Notes: a model not told the origin generated them from the sequence alone. Shown: positions 26,925 to 37,798, counted from the first letter of the stretch. The stretch: DNA of 64,000 nucleotides from JAGPUQ01 sp947084925 (GCA_947084925.1 CAMTUJ010000016.1:1-64000); one strand, 5' to 3'. A program made the numbers and translations.

Positions 26925-27596
26925 CTACCGCACCCCCGCCAGCGCCGCGCGCATGGCCGCGACCGCGGCGCCATAATCCGCCGCGCCGAAAATCGCCGAT
27001 CCCGCGACAAAGGTGTCGGCCCCCGCGGCGGCAATCTCGCCGATATTGGCGGCGCTCACTCCGCCATCCACTTCGAGGCGGATGGCGCGGCCGCTGGCGT
27101 CGATCAGCGCGCGCGCGGCGCGCAGCTTGTTGAGGGTTTCCGGAATGAAGGCCTGGCCGCCGAAGCCGGGGTTCACCGACATCAAGAGCAGCACATCGAG
27201 CTTGTCCATCACATGGTGGATGACATCGAGTCCGGTGGCCGGATTCAGCACCAGGCCGGTTTTGCAGCCCAGCTCGCGCGCCACTTGCAGCGAGCGGTCC
27301 ACATGGCGGCTCGCCTCGGGGTGAAAGGTGATCCAAGAGGCGCCAGCGGCGGCGAAGGCGCGGATCAGGTCGTCGACCGGCTCCACCATCAGGTGCACGT
27401 CGATGGGCGCGGTGACGCCGTAATCGCGCAGCGCCTTGCACACCATGGGCCCGACGGTGAGGTTGGGCACATAGTGGTTGTCCATCACATCGAAGTGAAC
27501 GACATCGGCGCCGGCGGCCAGCACCGCATCCACTTCGGCCCCCAGGCGGGCGAAATCGGCGGACAGGATGGACGGGGCGATCAGGTATTCGGGCAT
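26925..27596 (-). CDS. rpe: Ribulose-phosphate 3-epimerase
   Basis: This 223-residue TIM-barrel enzyme interconverts ribulose 5-phosphate and xylulose 5-phosphate in the pentose phosphate and Calvin cycles. Family motifs are APSILSADFARLG at residues 7-19, HFDVMDNHYVPN with metal-binding histidine and aspartate near 34-45, HLMVEP near 68, SVNPGFGGQ near 140, and EVDGGV near 175. It is full length. It lies upstream of trpE on the same strand with a 169-base gap, the rpe-trpE order common in gammaproteobacteria (often with gph between, absent here). Confidence 0.96.
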   Translation of the reverse strand: MPEYLIAPSILSADFARLGAEVDAVLAAGADVVHFDVMDNHYVPNLTVGPMVCKALRDYGVTAPIDVHLMVEPVDDLIRAFAAAGASWITFHPEASRHVDRSLQVARELGCKTGLVLNPATGLDVIHHVMDKLDVLLLMSVNPGFGGQAFIPETLNKLRAARALIDASGRAIRLEVDGGVSAANIGEIAAAGADTFVAGSAIFGAADYGAAVAAMRAALAGVR

Positions 27597-27735
27597 GCGC
27601 GCTTACCGGTCGGGAAACGCCGGGAACTATGCCGCGAACGCCGGGCTCGGGCAATGCGCGCGGCGGGTCCACAGCCGCGGATACCCCGCGCGGGTGTGAT
27701 AGGCTCGACGAAGCTCCCGATACCCATCCCAGCCC

Positions 27736-28695
27736 ATGCCACAGTCGGAACCGGTTTCCGCCGCCACCCTCGATCAGTTGCGCCACAATTTGCCGCCCCT
27801 CGCCTTCAATCCCGCCACCGACGCGGACAGCAGCGCACTGGCGGGAGCGGCGGCGTACCTGCGTCACTACCACATCGAGCTCGCATCCCTCGCTCCCGGC
27901 GTGCGCCACTGCATGGGCAGGGTGACCACCAACGGCCACCGGATCGCCGCCCATTACTGGTTGCACCCGGCGTCGCGCGGCACGGTGTTTGTGGTGCACG
28001 GCTATTTCGATCACGTCGGGCTTTACGGACATTTGATTCGCCACCTGCTCGCGCGGGAACTGAATGTCGTCGCCTTCGATTTGCCGGGGCATGGGCTGTC
28101 GGACGGCGAACGCGTCACCATCGCCAGCTTCGATCACTACACCGAGGTGCTGACGGGAATTCTCACCCGCGCCGGCGCCCTGGACTCGCCCTGGCATGGC
28201 GTGGGCCAGAGCACCGGCGGCGCCATCCTGATCAAATATTTGCTTGACGGCGAACACCCCCGGCCCCTGGAGCGGATCGCCCTGCTCGCGCCCCTGGTGC
28301 ATCCCCGGCTGTGGGGACTCAACCGGCTGGTTTATCTCGCCTCCCACCGCTGGCGCACAGCCATCGACCGCAAATTCATGGTCAATTCGGGCGACCCGGC
28401 ATTTCTCGATTTCGTGCAGCGACACGATCCCCTGCAGGAACGTCACGTCCCGCTGGAATGGATCGGCGCCATGAAACACTGGACCGAGACGCTGCACCGC
28501 CTGCCGCCGTCGCCACACCCCGTGACCCTGGTGCAGGGCGACGCCGACACCACACTCGACTGGCGCTACAACCTGCGTCTGCTGCGCGAGAAACTGCCCA
28601 ACATGCATCTGCATCTGCTGCCCGGCGCCCAGCATCATCTGGTCAATGAAGCGGAACCGATCCGCGCCCGGGTGTTTGCCGCGCTGGGGTTCTGA
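27736..28695 (+). CDS. Alpha/beta hydrolase (serine aminopeptidase S33/lysophospholipase type)
   Basis: This 319-residue alpha/beta hydrolase has an oxyanion motif VVHGYFDHVGLY near residue 97, the FDLPGHGLSDGE strand near 117, nucleophile elbow GQSTGG near 157, a late aspartate in VQGDADTTLD near 275 and a histidine in LPGAQHHLVNEA near 305. This is the Hydrolase_4 pattern of monoglyceride lipases and lysophospholipases, but the substrate is unknown. It has no signal peptide. It is divergent from rpe (139 bases) and 3 bases upstream of the FAD oxidase gene, so the next two genes may form an operon with it. Confidence 0.85.
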   Translation: MPQSEPVSAATLDQLRHNLPPLAFNPATDADSSALAGAAAYLRHYHIELASLAPGVRHCMGRVTTNGHRIAAHYWLHPASRGTVFVVHGYFDHVGLYGHLIRHLLARELNVVAFDLPGHGLSDGERVTIASFDHYTEVLTGILTRAGALDSPWHGVGQSTGGAILIKYLLDGEHPRPLERIALLAPLVHPRLWGLNRLVYLASHRWRTAIDRKFMVNSGDPAFLDFVQRHDPLQERHVPLEWIGAMKHWTETLHRLPPSPHPVTLVQGDADTTLDWRYNLRLLREKLPNMHLHLLPGAQHHLVNEAEPIRARVFAALGF

Positions 28696-28698
28696 GCG

Positions 28699-30120
<1,422 letters not shown>

Positions 30121-30129
30121 GGAGCCCCC

Positions 30130-30819
30130 ATGCGCTATTCCCACCGATTTGCCGACGGCGGTGCCTGCCACCTGCCACCGGGGAAGGTCGTCTGCGTCGG
30201 CCTCAACTACGCCGCCCATGTCGCCGAAATGGGCAGCCAGCCGGCGGCGGAGCCGGTGCTGTTCATCAAGCCGAGCACCGCGCTGCGGCCCTTCGCGGGC
30301 GAAATCGCCATTCCGGTGGATCGCGGCGAATGCCATTTCGAGACCGAGCTCGCGCTGCTGATCGGCGCGCCCCTGCGTCACTGCGACGCCACCCAGGCCC
30401 AGGCCGCCATCGCCGGCGTCGGCCTGGCGCTCGACCTGACCCTGCGCGATCTGCAAAAAAAGCTGAAGCAGGCCGGCCATCCCTGGGAACGCGCCAAAGG
30501 CTTTGACGGCGCCTGCCCGGTATCGGAATTCCTGCCGCCAACGCGGGTCGGCGATCTGCGGAACCTGGAATTCCGACTCCACCAGAACGGCGTGCCGCGC
30601 CAGCACGGTCGCACCGCCACCATGCTGACCCCGGTGCTGGACCTGCTCTGCTACATGAGCCGCTGGTTCACGCTCGAACCCGGCGACATCGTGCTTACCG
30701 GCACCCCGGAAGGCGTGGGTCCGCTGGCCCCGGGGGACCACCTGGTCGCCGAACTCGGGACCCTGTTGCGGGTGGAGGCCGGGGTGCGTGAATGGCACGG
30801 GGCAAACACAGCCCTCTGA
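30130..30819 (+). CDS. Fumarylacetoacetate hydrolase family protein
   Basis: This 229-residue FAH-fold enzyme has GLNYAAHVAEMG near residue 24, metal ligands in HFETELALLIG near 74-84, an aspartate in ALDLTLRDLQ near 102 and the LTGTPEGVGPL motif near 195. Close relatives act as acylpyruvases, oxaloacetate decarboxylases or tautomerases (YcgM type), and the sequence alone does not decide. A Shine-Dalgarno (AAGGAG) lies 6-8 bases before the ATG. It is the last gene of the three-gene plus-strand group. Confidence 0.88.
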   Translation: MRYSHRFADGGACHLPPGKVVCVGLNYAAHVAEMGSQPAAEPVLFIKPSTALRPFAGEIAIPVDRGECHFETELALLIGAPLRHCDATQAQAAIAGVGLALDLTLRDLQKKLKQAGHPWERAKGFDGACPVSEFLPPTRVGDLRNLEFRLHQNGVPRQHGRTATMLTPVLDLLCYMSRWFTLEPGDIVLTGTPEGVGPLAPGDHLVAELGTLLRVEAGVREWHGANTAL

Positions 30820-30861
30820 TACCGCCCCAGCGGTTGGCTGCGACTAGCGCGCGGCCGGCAC

Positions 30862-31635
30862 TCAGGCGCCCGAGGGCTCGCGCTGAAACCGGTAATCCCG
30901 GCGCTCGGTGGCGCGGCCGCGGCGGTAGCTCTGTTCCGCGAAATGCACGGTGCCGTCGCGGTGCATCAACAGCGCGGTGGTGCAGCGGGTGCCGTAGCTG
31001 TCCGAGACGATGAAGGGCGCGGACAGCACCCGCTCCATTTCCAGACCGATGCCGGTGTCGGGCAGATGGGCGTCGGGAAACTGGTCGCGCGATCCGAGAA
31101 TCGCCAGCAGGCGGTCGGGCGCCGGGGGGTCGGGCTGGTCGAGCACGGCGGTCAGCATGCGGCGGGCGTACTCGGCCTTGGGCCAGGGCGTGTCGAGCAC
31201 GTCGTTGCTGAGGGTATAGATACCGGGTTCGAGCGTCTGGACGCTGGCGTTCTGGTTGGTGCAGTAGACGAGGTGTTCCGGCGTGCCCGCGAGCAGGCTG
31301 AAGCCGCGAAACCGGTGCGCCTCCGCCAGAACGCTTTCGGCATAGGTTGCGGGAGCGCTCGTGGCGCGGAGAAAGTTCACCGGCAGATCGCCGCGCGAGC
31401 GCGCGTTGGCGCCCAGGGCACCGCCCCGGTAGTTGGTGACCGTGGCCCAGCGGCCGCGCCGGTCGACCCCGAACCAGGTGCCGCCCGCTTCGTCATCGCG
31501 GCCGCCGAGAATGTGCGGGTGATCGTCCCAGAACCGCGCCACCTGCGCGGGACGGTCGTAGTACTCGTCGCGGTTCGCCACCACCACCAGCGGATAGTCC
31601 GGATGGTGACGAAACGCGAGGGCTACGAGACACAC
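30862..31635 (-). CDS. NRDE (TANGO2) family protein
   Basis: This 257-residue member of the NRDE/TANGO2 family begins MCLVALAF and carries the eponymous ANRDEYYDRP motif near residue 20 and GGRDDEAGGTWFGVDRRGRWA near 44. The N-terminal cysteine and NRDE residues resemble an Ntn-hydrolase-like fold. Links to heme or lipid handling have been proposed for eukaryotic relatives. It lies 18 bases after gcvH on the same strand and may be co-transcribed with it. It is convergent with the FAH gene. Confidence 0.88.
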   Translation of the reverse strand: MCLVALAFRHHPDYPLVVVANRDEYYDRPAQVARFWDDHPHILGGRDDEAGGTWFGVDRRGRWATVTNYRGGALGANARSRGDLPVNFLRATSAPATYAESVLAEAHRFRGFSLLAGTPEHLVYCTNQNASVQTLEPGIYTLSNDVLDTPWPKAEYARRMLTAVLDQPDPPAPDRLLAILGSRDQFPDAHLPDTGIGLEMERVLSAPFIVSDSYGTRCTTALLMHRDGTVHFAEQSYRRGRATERRDYRFQREPSGA

Positions 31636-31653
31636 GGCGGGAGGCTCCCCGGT

Positions 31654-32058
31654 CTAATCGTCGCTGTCCTGTTCTTCCTCGACGACCTCCAGGTACGCCT
31701 GGGCGTCGAGCAGATCGTCCAGCTCGGCGGGGTCCGCGATGCGCAGCCGGTAGAACCAGCCGTCGCCATAGGGCGAAGCGTTGATGATTTCGGGCGTATC
31801 CTCGAGTGCCTCGTTGATCGCGATGACGGTGCCGGTCAGGGGCGCGAAGACGTCCGACGCCGCCTTGACGGACTCGACCACGCCGGCCTCCTGGCCGAGA
31901 TCGAGCTCGTCCCCCAGCTCCGGCAACTCGACATAGACAATGTCGCCGAGGCTGTCCTGCGCATAATCGGTAATGCCCACGGTCACGGTTCCATCACCTT
32001 CGTTGCGCACCCATTCGTGGGTTTCGCGGTAGCCAAGCTCCTTGGGGGTATCGACCAT
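31654..32058 (-). CDS. gcvH: Glycine cleavage system H protein
   Basis: This 134-residue lipoyl carrier protein shuttles the aminomethyl group between GcvP and GcvT. The lipoylated lysine is K65 in VVESVKAASDV. The start of the lipoyl fold (HEWVRNEGDGTVTVGITDYAQ) is typical. An acidic C-terminal tail follows. It is 80 bases downstream of gcvT on the same strand. gcvP is not in the window, so the system is split across loci. Confidence 0.96.
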   Translation of the reverse strand: MVDTPKELGYRETHEWVRNEGDGTVTVGITDYAQDSLGDIVYVELPELGDELDLGQEAGVVESVKAASDVFAPLTGTVIAINEALEDTPEIINASPYGDGWFYRLRIADPAELDDLLDAQAYLEVVEEEQDSDD

Positions 32059-32138
32059 GCTGGTTCTCCAATCTTCGGGGTGCCGAGTGATTCGTTGCCG
32101 GGTGTCCAGGGAAAATCCGCCGCCGGCGCGACGGGCGC

Positions 32139-33227
32139 TCAGTTGTAAACCTTTTTACCATGGCGCACAAAGGGCGGCCGCACCACCCGCACCGGCGCCG
32201 GCCGACCGCGAATATCCACCACCGCTTCGCGCGCGCCGATGTCCGGAATACGCGCCAGCGCAATGGCGTGACCCAGGGTGGGGGAATAGGTACCGCTGGT
32301 GATGACGCCGACCTTCGGACTGCCCGCTACCCGCACCAACTGACCGGCCCGCAGCACGCCGGGTTTGGTCATCACCAGACCAGCCAGCGTCAGATAGCCA
32401 CCGCGCTGGCGCAGTTCCTCGAGGGCGGTACGACCGATGAAATGCCGGGTTTGCGGCTCCCAGGCCAGGGTCCAGGCCATGTTGGCTTCGAGCGGGCTGA
32501 CGTCCTCGTCCATCTCGTGGCTGTGGAGATTGAGTCCGGCCTCCAGACGCAGGGTATCCCGGGCGGCGAGCCCGGCGGGCCGCACACCCTGGGCCACCAG
32601 CGCGCGCCAGCAGTCCTCCGCCGCATCCGCGGGCAGCATGATCTCGAAGCCGTCTTCGCCGGTATAACCGGTGCGCGCCACCAGCCAGTCATCGATCCGG
32701 CAGGAGCTGAAGGATGCCAGTGACGCCAGCGGCGCGGCCGCTTCGCCGAAGGCGCCCTGCATCGCCGCCAGCGCCGCCGGTCCCTGCACCGCGATGATGG
32801 CGCCATCGGTCTGTTCGCGCACTGTCGCACGCTGGCCGCTGGCCTGCCGGGTGATCCAGGGCAGCACGCGCTCGTGCGTGGCGCAGTTCAGCACCAGTCG
32901 GTAGCTGTCGTCCGCCAACGCATAGACGATCAGATCGTCGATCACGCCGCCCTTCTCGTTCAGCATGGCGCTGTAGAGCGCCGCGCCCGGAGTCGCGAGA
33001 CGAGCCACGTCGTTGGCCAGCAGGCGGCGCAGAAAATCCCGCGCCCCGCTGCCGCTCACGTCCACCGTGGTCATATGACTGACATCGAACAGGCCCGCCT
33101 GCTCGCGCACGCAGCGGTGCTCGATCAGTTGCGAACCATAATGGAGTGGCATATCCCAGCCGGCGAAATCGACCATGCGGGCGCCGTGGCGGATATGGGT
33201 ATCGTAAAGAGGGGTACGCCGGCCCAT
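32139..33227 (-). CDS. gcvT: Glycine cleavage system T protein (aminomethyltransferase)
   Basis: This 362-residue tetrahydrofolate-dependent aminomethyltransferase starts MGRRTPLYDTHIRHGARMVDFAGW. It has the GYTGEDGFEIML motif near residue 198 and the folate-binding LEAGLNLHSHEMDEDVSP region with the catalytic aspartate near 240. Full length. It is the first gene of the gcvT-gcvH-NRDE group. The 160-base region to the divergent SDR gene shows no recognisable glycine riboswitch. Confidence 0.96.
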   Translation of the reverse strand: MGRRTPLYDTHIRHGARMVDFAGWDMPLHYGSQLIEHRCVREQAGLFDVSHMTTVDVSGSGARDFLRRLLANDVARLATPGAALYSAMLNEKGGVIDDLIVYALADDSYRLVLNCATHERVLPWITRQASGQRATVREQTDGAIIAVQGPAALAAMQGAFGEAAAPLASLASFSSCRIDDWLVARTGYTGEDGFEIMLPADAAEDCWRALVAQGVRPAGLAARDTLRLEAGLNLHSHEMDEDVSPLEANMAWTLAWEPQTRHFIGRTALEELRQRGGYLTLAGLVMTKPGVLRAGQLVRVAGSPKVGVITSGTYSPTLGHAIALARIPDIGAREAVVDIRGRPAPVRVVRPPFVRHGKKVYN

Positions 33228-33387
33228 GCTGCCTCCCGCGCGGAGTGGTGCATTCTAAACAGCGTCCCCTCCCGGGTCGAGACTGATCGCACATAGGGCC
33301 GCGAGCTATACTCCCCCGGCGTGGGCACGAACCTTCGCTCCAGCGCATTCGCCAAACCGGCGCAGGGCAACAACAGCGGAGACAGAC

Positions 33388-34176
33388 GTGGATCTCGGAC
33401 TCGAAGGCAGGGTGGCGCTGGTGACCGGCAGCAATCGCGGTACCGGTGCGATCATCGCGGAGCGGCTCGCCGCCGAAGGCGCTACCGTGATCGCTCACGG
33501 CTTCACGGCCGGCAGCGCCGACCATCTGCTGGGGCAGGGCGTGGCGCACGCGGTGTGGGGCGATCTGTGCACCGACGCGGGCTGCGATCAGGTGGCGCGG
33601 GATGCCCTCGCGCTGACCGGGCGCGTCGATATTCTGGTGAACAACTATGGCACCGCCGAGGAAGCGCGCTGGGCCGACGCCGACACCGAAGTCTGGCTCG
33701 ACATGTACCAGAAAAACCTGCTGTCGGCGGTGCGCCTTGCGCGCCTGCTCAGCCCCCGGATGCGCGCCCGCGGCTGGGGGCGGATCATCCAGCTCGGCAC
33801 CATCGGCTCGACCCAGCCGAACGCGCTGCGGCCCGCGTATTACGCCGCCAAGAGCGCGCTGGCGAGCATCGCGGTGACGCTGTCGCAGGAGCTGGCCAAT
33901 AGCGGCATCACCGTGAACACGGTATCGCCGGGTTATATCCGCACCCCGGAAGTGGAAGCGGCGTTTCGCGCCAAGGCCGCGCGCGAAGGCTGGGGCGACG
34001 ACTGGGCGACCATCGAGGCGCGCATCGTCGCCCGGCGCTTCCCGAATCCCGTCGGCCGCATCGCCACCCGCGAGGAAGTGGCCGACCTGGTGTGCTTTGT
34101 CGCCAGCACCCGGGCCGCCTTCATCAACGGCCAGAACCTGCGCATCGACGGCGGCGCGCTGGGCCTGGTGCAATAG
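33388..34176 (+). CDS. SDR-family NAD(P)-dependent oxidoreductase
   Basis: This 262-residue classical short-chain dehydrogenase has cofactor motif TGSNRGTGAIIA near residue 13-24, an NNYGTAEE segment in place of the usual NNAG, and a YYAAKSALA catalytic Y-x-x-x-K near 150. The C terminus ends in the usual ING-x-x-x-x-IDGG pattern. The start is GTG at 33388 with GGAG seven bases upstream. The substrate cannot be inferred. It is transcribed divergently from gcvT and precedes ettA by about 95 bases. Confidence 0.88.
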   Translation: MDLGLEGRVALVTGSNRGTGAIIAERLAAEGATVIAHGFTAGSADHLLGQGVAHAVWGDLCTDAGCDQVARDALALTGRVDILVNNYGTAEEARWADADTEVWLDMYQKNLLSAVRLARLLSPRMRARGWGRIIQLGTIGSTQPNALRPAYYAAKSALASIAVTLSQELANSGITVNTVSPGYIRTPEVEAAFRAKAAREGWGDDWATIEARIVARRFPNPVGRIATREEVADLVCFVASTRAAFINGQNLRIDGGALGLVQ

Positions 34177-34271
34177 CCGACGCCGGGCGTATCACAAGCG
34201 CCGACCCTGCCGGGAGCGGACCAGTTCGGCTACAATGCCGGCCCATTCCAGCCTTTGATTCTCCCCACGCA

Positions 34272-35936
34272 ATGGCCCAATACGTCTATACCATGAACCG
34301 GGTGGGCAAGATCGTCCCGCCCAAGCGCGAAATCCTCAAGGATATTTCCCTGTCGTTTTTCCCCGGCGCCAAGATCGGCGTGCTGGGGCTGAACGGTTCC
34401 GGCAAATCCACCCTGCTGCGCATCATGGCGGGCGTGGACACCGACATCGTCGGCGAGGCGCGGCCGATGCCGGGCCTCAAGATCGGCTACCTGTCGCAGG
34501 AGCCCCAGCTCGACGATGCCAAGGATGTACGCGGCAATGTCGAAGACGGCGTGCATGAGGCGGCGGGTGCACTGCGGGAGCTGGATCAGGTGTTCGCCGC
34601 CTATGGCGAAGCGGACGCCGACTTCGATGCGCTGGCCAAGCGCCAGAGCGAGCTCGAAGACATCATCCAGGCCTGGGACGCCCACAATCTGAACCACACC
34701 CTGGATGTCGCCGCCGACGCCCTGCGGCTGCCGCCCTGGGACGCGGACGTTGCCCGCCTCTCGGGCGGCGAGCGCCGTCGCGTCGCGCTGTGCAAGCTGC
34801 TGCTGTCGCGCCCCGACATGCTGCTGCTGGACGAACCTACCAACCACTTGGATGCCGAATCCGTGTTCTGGCTGGAGCAGTTCCTGCACAATTTTTCCGG
34901 CACCGTGGTCGCGGTCACCCACGACCGCTACTTCCTCGACAATGTCGCGGGCTGGATTCTGGAACTCGACCGCGGCCGCGGCATTCCCTACGAGGGCAAT
35001 TACAGCACCTGGCTGGAAGCCAAGGAAAAACGTCTGGCGCAGGAGCAGCGCACCGAAGAGAGCCACCGCAAGGCCCTCAAGGAAGAGCTGGAGTGGGTGC
35101 GCAAGAATCCCAAGGCGCGCCAGGCCAAGAACAAGGCGCGCCTGCAACGCTTCGATGAGCTCAGCAGCCAGGAATTCCAGGCCCGCAACGAAACCAATGA
35201 AATCTATATCCCGCCCGGACCGCGGCTGGGCGACAAGGTGATCCAGCTCGAAGGCGTCTGCAAAGGCTTTGGCGACCACCTGCTGATCGACAATCTGAAC
35301 CTGAACATTCCCAAAGGGGCCGTGGTCGGCATCATCGGCGGCAACGGTGCGGGTAAATCCACCCTGTTCCGGATGATTGCCGGCAGCGAGCAACCCGACG
35401 CCGGCCGGGTCGTCCTCGGCGAAACGGTGCAACTCGCCTTCGTCGAACAGAGCCGCGCATCGCTCGACGACAGCAAGACGGTGTGGGAAGCCATCTCGGG
35501 CGGTCAGGACATTCTGCGCATCGGCACCTACGAGGTGGGTTCGCGTTCCTATGTGGGCCGTTTCAACTTCAAGGGCAGCGACCAGCAGAAACGCGTCGGC
35601 GATCTTTCCGGCGGCGAGCGCGGCCGCCTGCATCTGGCCAATACGCTCAAACAGGGCGCCAACGTGCTGCTCCTGGATGAACCCTCCAACGATCTGGATC
35701 TGGAAACCCTGCGCGCGCTGGAAGAAGCGATTCTGGCGTTTCCCGGCTGCGCCCTGGTGATCTCCCACGACCGCTGGTTTCTCGACCGCATCGCGACCCA
35801 CATTCTGGCGTTCGAAGGCAACAGCGAGGTGGTGTTCCACGCGGGCAACTACAGCGATTACCACGAGGATTTGCTGGCCCGCAAAGGTGCGGAAGCACAA
35901 CCACAGCGCGTCCGCTACAAACCGCTGAAAACCTGA
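34272..35936 (+). CDS. ettA: ABC-F translational throttle EttA
   Basis: This 554-residue ABC-F protein binds the ribosomal E site and couples elongation to energy state. The first ATPase has GLNGSGKST near residue 39, LSGGERRRVAL and LLLDEPTNHLD; the second has GGNGAGKST near 357, LSGGERGRLHL and LLLDEPSNDLD. The interdomain linker (about 240-310) is rich in K, E and R as in the P-site interaction motif. The start at the ATG 34272 gives the canonical MAQYVYTMNRVGKIVPPK N terminus. A GC-rich hairpin follows the stop. Confidence 0.95.
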   Translation: MAQYVYTMNRVGKIVPPKREILKDISLSFFPGAKIGVLGLNGSGKSTLLRIMAGVDTDIVGEARPMPGLKIGYLSQEPQLDDAKDVRGNVEDGVHEAAGALRELDQVFAAYGEADADFDALAKRQSELEDIIQAWDAHNLNHTLDVAADALRLPPWDADVARLSGGERRRVALCKLLLSRPDMLLLDEPTNHLDAESVFWLEQFLHNFSGTVVAVTHDRYFLDNVAGWILELDRGRGIPYEGNYSTWLEAKEKRLAQEQRTEESHRKALKEELEWVRKNPKARQAKNKARLQRFDELSSQEFQARNETNEIYIPPGPRLGDKVIQLEGVCKGFGDHLLIDNLNLNIPKGAVVGIIGGNGAGKSTLFRMIAGSEQPDAGRVVLGETVQLAFVEQSRASLDDSKTVWEAISGGQDILRIGTYEVGSRSYVGRFNFKGSDQQKRVGDLSGGERGRLHLANTLKQGANVLLLDEPSNDLDLETLRALEEAILAFPGCALVISHDRWFLDRIATHILAFEGNSEVVFHAGNYSDYHEDLLARKGAEAQPQRVRYKPLKT

Positions 35937-35953
35937 CCAGCGCAATCCCAGGG

Positions 35954-35972
35954 GCCCCGCCGATGGCGGGGC
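35954..35972 (+). terminator. GC-rich hairpin after ettA
   Basis: A perfect 7-base stem GCCCCGC/GCGGGGC with loop CGATG begins 18 bases after the ettA stop. No T run follows, so termination would be weak, or it acts as an RNA-stabilising stem. Confidence 0.45.
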
Positions 35973-35996
35973 ATGCCGGATGCAGGAGACGACTTC

Positions 35997-36563
35997 GTGA
36001 TCGACACCACTTTTCTCGCCGTCGGCGCATTGATGCTGCTGTCGGGATATGCCGTGATGGGCCGCGGCAACCTGGTGCGCATGCAACACCAGGTCACCCA
36101 GGCATGGGAACTCATCAGGACACCACTCAAGCAACGGGACGCGGCGCTGAGCGAGCTGGAGACCTTGTGTCGCGCGTCAGTCCCGCAGGAACCCGCGACA
36201 TTGGAGCGGATCGCGGCGGCGCGAACGCAGGTCGCGCGTGCCCATGAGGCGTTTGATCCGGTCGCATTTGGAGCCGCGGAAACCGAACTGCGCAACGCGA
36301 TCAGCGGACTGTTCGCAGCGGCAAAAAAAACCGGTCTGGATACCGATTCGCTGTTGCAGCAACCGTTGTTGCAGCTCGGCGCCTGCGAAACAGGCATCGC
36401 GGATCGCTGCCAGGTCTACAACGCGGCGGTTGATTTCCTCAATGTCCGGATCAGGCACTTCCCCTACCTGCTGCTGGCCCGGCCACTGGGGTTTCACGCG
36501 TTCGACCGCCTGGACCCGACCGTCTGGAAAGCGACCGCTACCGGCGGTAAGGTGTCGCGGTAA
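35997..36563 (+). CDS. LemA-like membrane-anchored protein
   Basis: This 188-residue protein starts at GTG 35997 with GGAG eight bases upstream. Residues about 6-22 form one N-terminal hydrophobic segment. The rest is helical, with LemA-like positions: a conserved tryptophan and leucine early (QVTQAWELIRTPLKQRDAALSELE) and a late YNAAVDFLNVRIRHFP segment that matches the LemA YN-x-x-V-x-x-x-N-x-x-I pattern. Function of the family is unclear. It stands alone between ettA and the L,D-transpeptidase gene. Confidence 0.7.
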   Translation: MIDTTFLAVGALMLLSGYAVMGRGNLVRMQHQVTQAWELIRTPLKQRDAALSELETLCRASVPQEPATLERIAAARTQVARAHEAFDPVAFGAAETELRNAISGLFAAAKKTGLDTDSLLQQPLLQLGACETGIADRCQVYNAAVDFLNVRIRHFPYLLLARPLGFHAFDRLDPTVWKATATGGKVSR

Positions 36564-36691
36564 TCCTGTTTCGTGTAACTGGTTTCGTATAAGTGGGCTT
36601 CAGAGCAACCATGGCGTTGCCGATAATCTTCCGCTCACCAACTTTGGATGCGCCAATCGTCGCGTACCGGCGCCAATTTCGGGATTTTGCC

Positions 36692-37693
36692 ATGTCCTGG
36701 TTCAGCCGCCCGTTGTGGGCGACGTTGCTTCTCGGCGTGCTGGTGGTCGAAGCACCCGCGTACGCGGACACTTTCCTCCTCACGCCTGCGGATACGCGGC
36801 TGGTGGGGAAGGTGCGCTACATCAAATCGCGGACCGAAGATACGCTGGTCGATCTCGCTCTGCTGCACGGCCAGGGCTACGACGAAATGCGCAGCGCAAA
36901 CCCGGACGTTGACGCCTGGCTTCCCGGACAGGGCACCCAGATCACGATTCCCTCCCAATATCTCCTGCCCGATGCGGCGCGGGAAGGCATCATCGTGAAT
37001 CTGGCGGAAATGCGCCTGTTTTACTATCCCGAACCCGGTGTCGGCATCCCGCCATCCGTCATCACCTATCCGATAGGAATTGGGCGCGACGACTGGCCCT
37101 CACCCACCGGGGCAACCAAAATAGTCCAGAAAGTAGCCCAACCCGCCTGGTATCCGCCGGCCTCGATCCGCGCGGAACATGCCGCCCAGGGCCGCCCGCT
37201 GCCCGCGTACGTGCCACCCGGACCTGACAACCCGTTGGGCCAGTACGCCATGCGCCTGGGCATCTCGGGCTATCTCCTGCACGGAACCAACAAGCGTTAC
37301 GGCGTGGGCATGCGGGTATCCCACGGCTGCATCCGGCTGTATCCGGCGGACATCGAGGCATTGTTCGCCCAGGTGCCCAACGGTACCCGGGTGGAGCTGA
37401 TCGATCAGCCCTACAAAGCCGCCGTCCAGAACGGACGTCTCTATGTCGAAGTCCACCAGCGATACACCGAGAATGGCGCGGTACAGGGCGACTTCACTGC
37501 CTTGCTGGAAGTGGTTCACCGGACCCTGGCCGAGCAATCCAACCTGCTGGCGGGAAGGCCAAATCTGGCGCAACTCCCCGCCATTTATGCCCGCGCAAGC
37601 GGGATGCCGGTCGCGCTTGAGGTCATCGGTGAGAGTCGGCCTGCCGCTGGCAGCCATCGCCGCACGCAGGCAGACGGGGCCGGGGCGCGGTAA
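36692..37693 (+). CDS. L,D-transpeptidase (YkuD/ErfK/YbiS type)
   Basis: The protein is called from the ATG at 36692 (333 residues) because this gives a clean signal peptide (MSWFSRPLWATLLLGVLVVEAPAYA). A LysM-like segment follows at about residues 45-85 (DTLVDLALLHGQGYDEM). The catalytic YkuD domain has HGTNKRYGVGMRVSHGCIRLY with the active cysteine near residue 213. It acts in the periplasm, forming 3-3 crosslinks or attaching lipoproteins to peptidoglycan. The next gene, on the opposite strand, encodes an Lpp/OprI-like lipoprotein, the expected substrate of ErfK/YbiS enzymes. Confidence 0.92.
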   Translation: MSWFSRPLWATLLLGVLVVEAPAYADTFLLTPADTRLVGKVRYIKSRTEDTLVDLALLHGQGYDEMRSANPDVDAWLPGQGTQITIPSQYLLPDAAREGIIVNLAEMRLFYYPEPGVGIPPSVITYPIGIGRDDWPSPTGATKIVQKVAQPAWYPPASIRAEHAAQGRPLPAYVPPGPDNPLGQYAMRLGISGYLLHGTNKRYGVGMRVSHGCIRLYPADIEALFAQVPNGTRVELIDQPYKAAVQNGRLYVEVHQRYTENGAVQGDFTALLEVVHRTLAEQSNLLAGRPNLAQLPAIYARASGMPVALEVIGESRPAAGSHRRTQADGAGAR

Positions 37694-37719
37694 TCACCGC
37701 AACCCCGAGCAGACAGGCG

Positions 37720-37754
37720 AAAAAAAGGCCGGCCCGGTACGCCCGGGCTCGGCC
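37720..37754 (-). terminator. Rho-independent terminator of the lipoprotein gene
   Basis: On the minus strand a stem of about 11 pairs (GGCCG plus CCCGG arms, one bulge, loop of about five bases) at 37727-37754 is followed by seven T (37720-37726). It lies 45 bases after the lipoprotein stop. The hairpin may also serve the convergent L,D-transpeptidase gene. Confidence 0.85.
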
Positions 37755-37798
37755 TGTGCCACACGACCGGCCCGCCAGGGGGCCGCGTCGCGGGAAGA

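Noticed and set aside
33228..33387. Glycine riboswitch upstream of gcvT.
   Set aside because: The leader is too short and none of the conserved tandem aptamer elements were recognised.
34230..36134. Minus-strand ORF of 634 codons opposite ettA.
   Set aside because: Antisense shadow of ettA; both ABC domains are intact on the plus strand.
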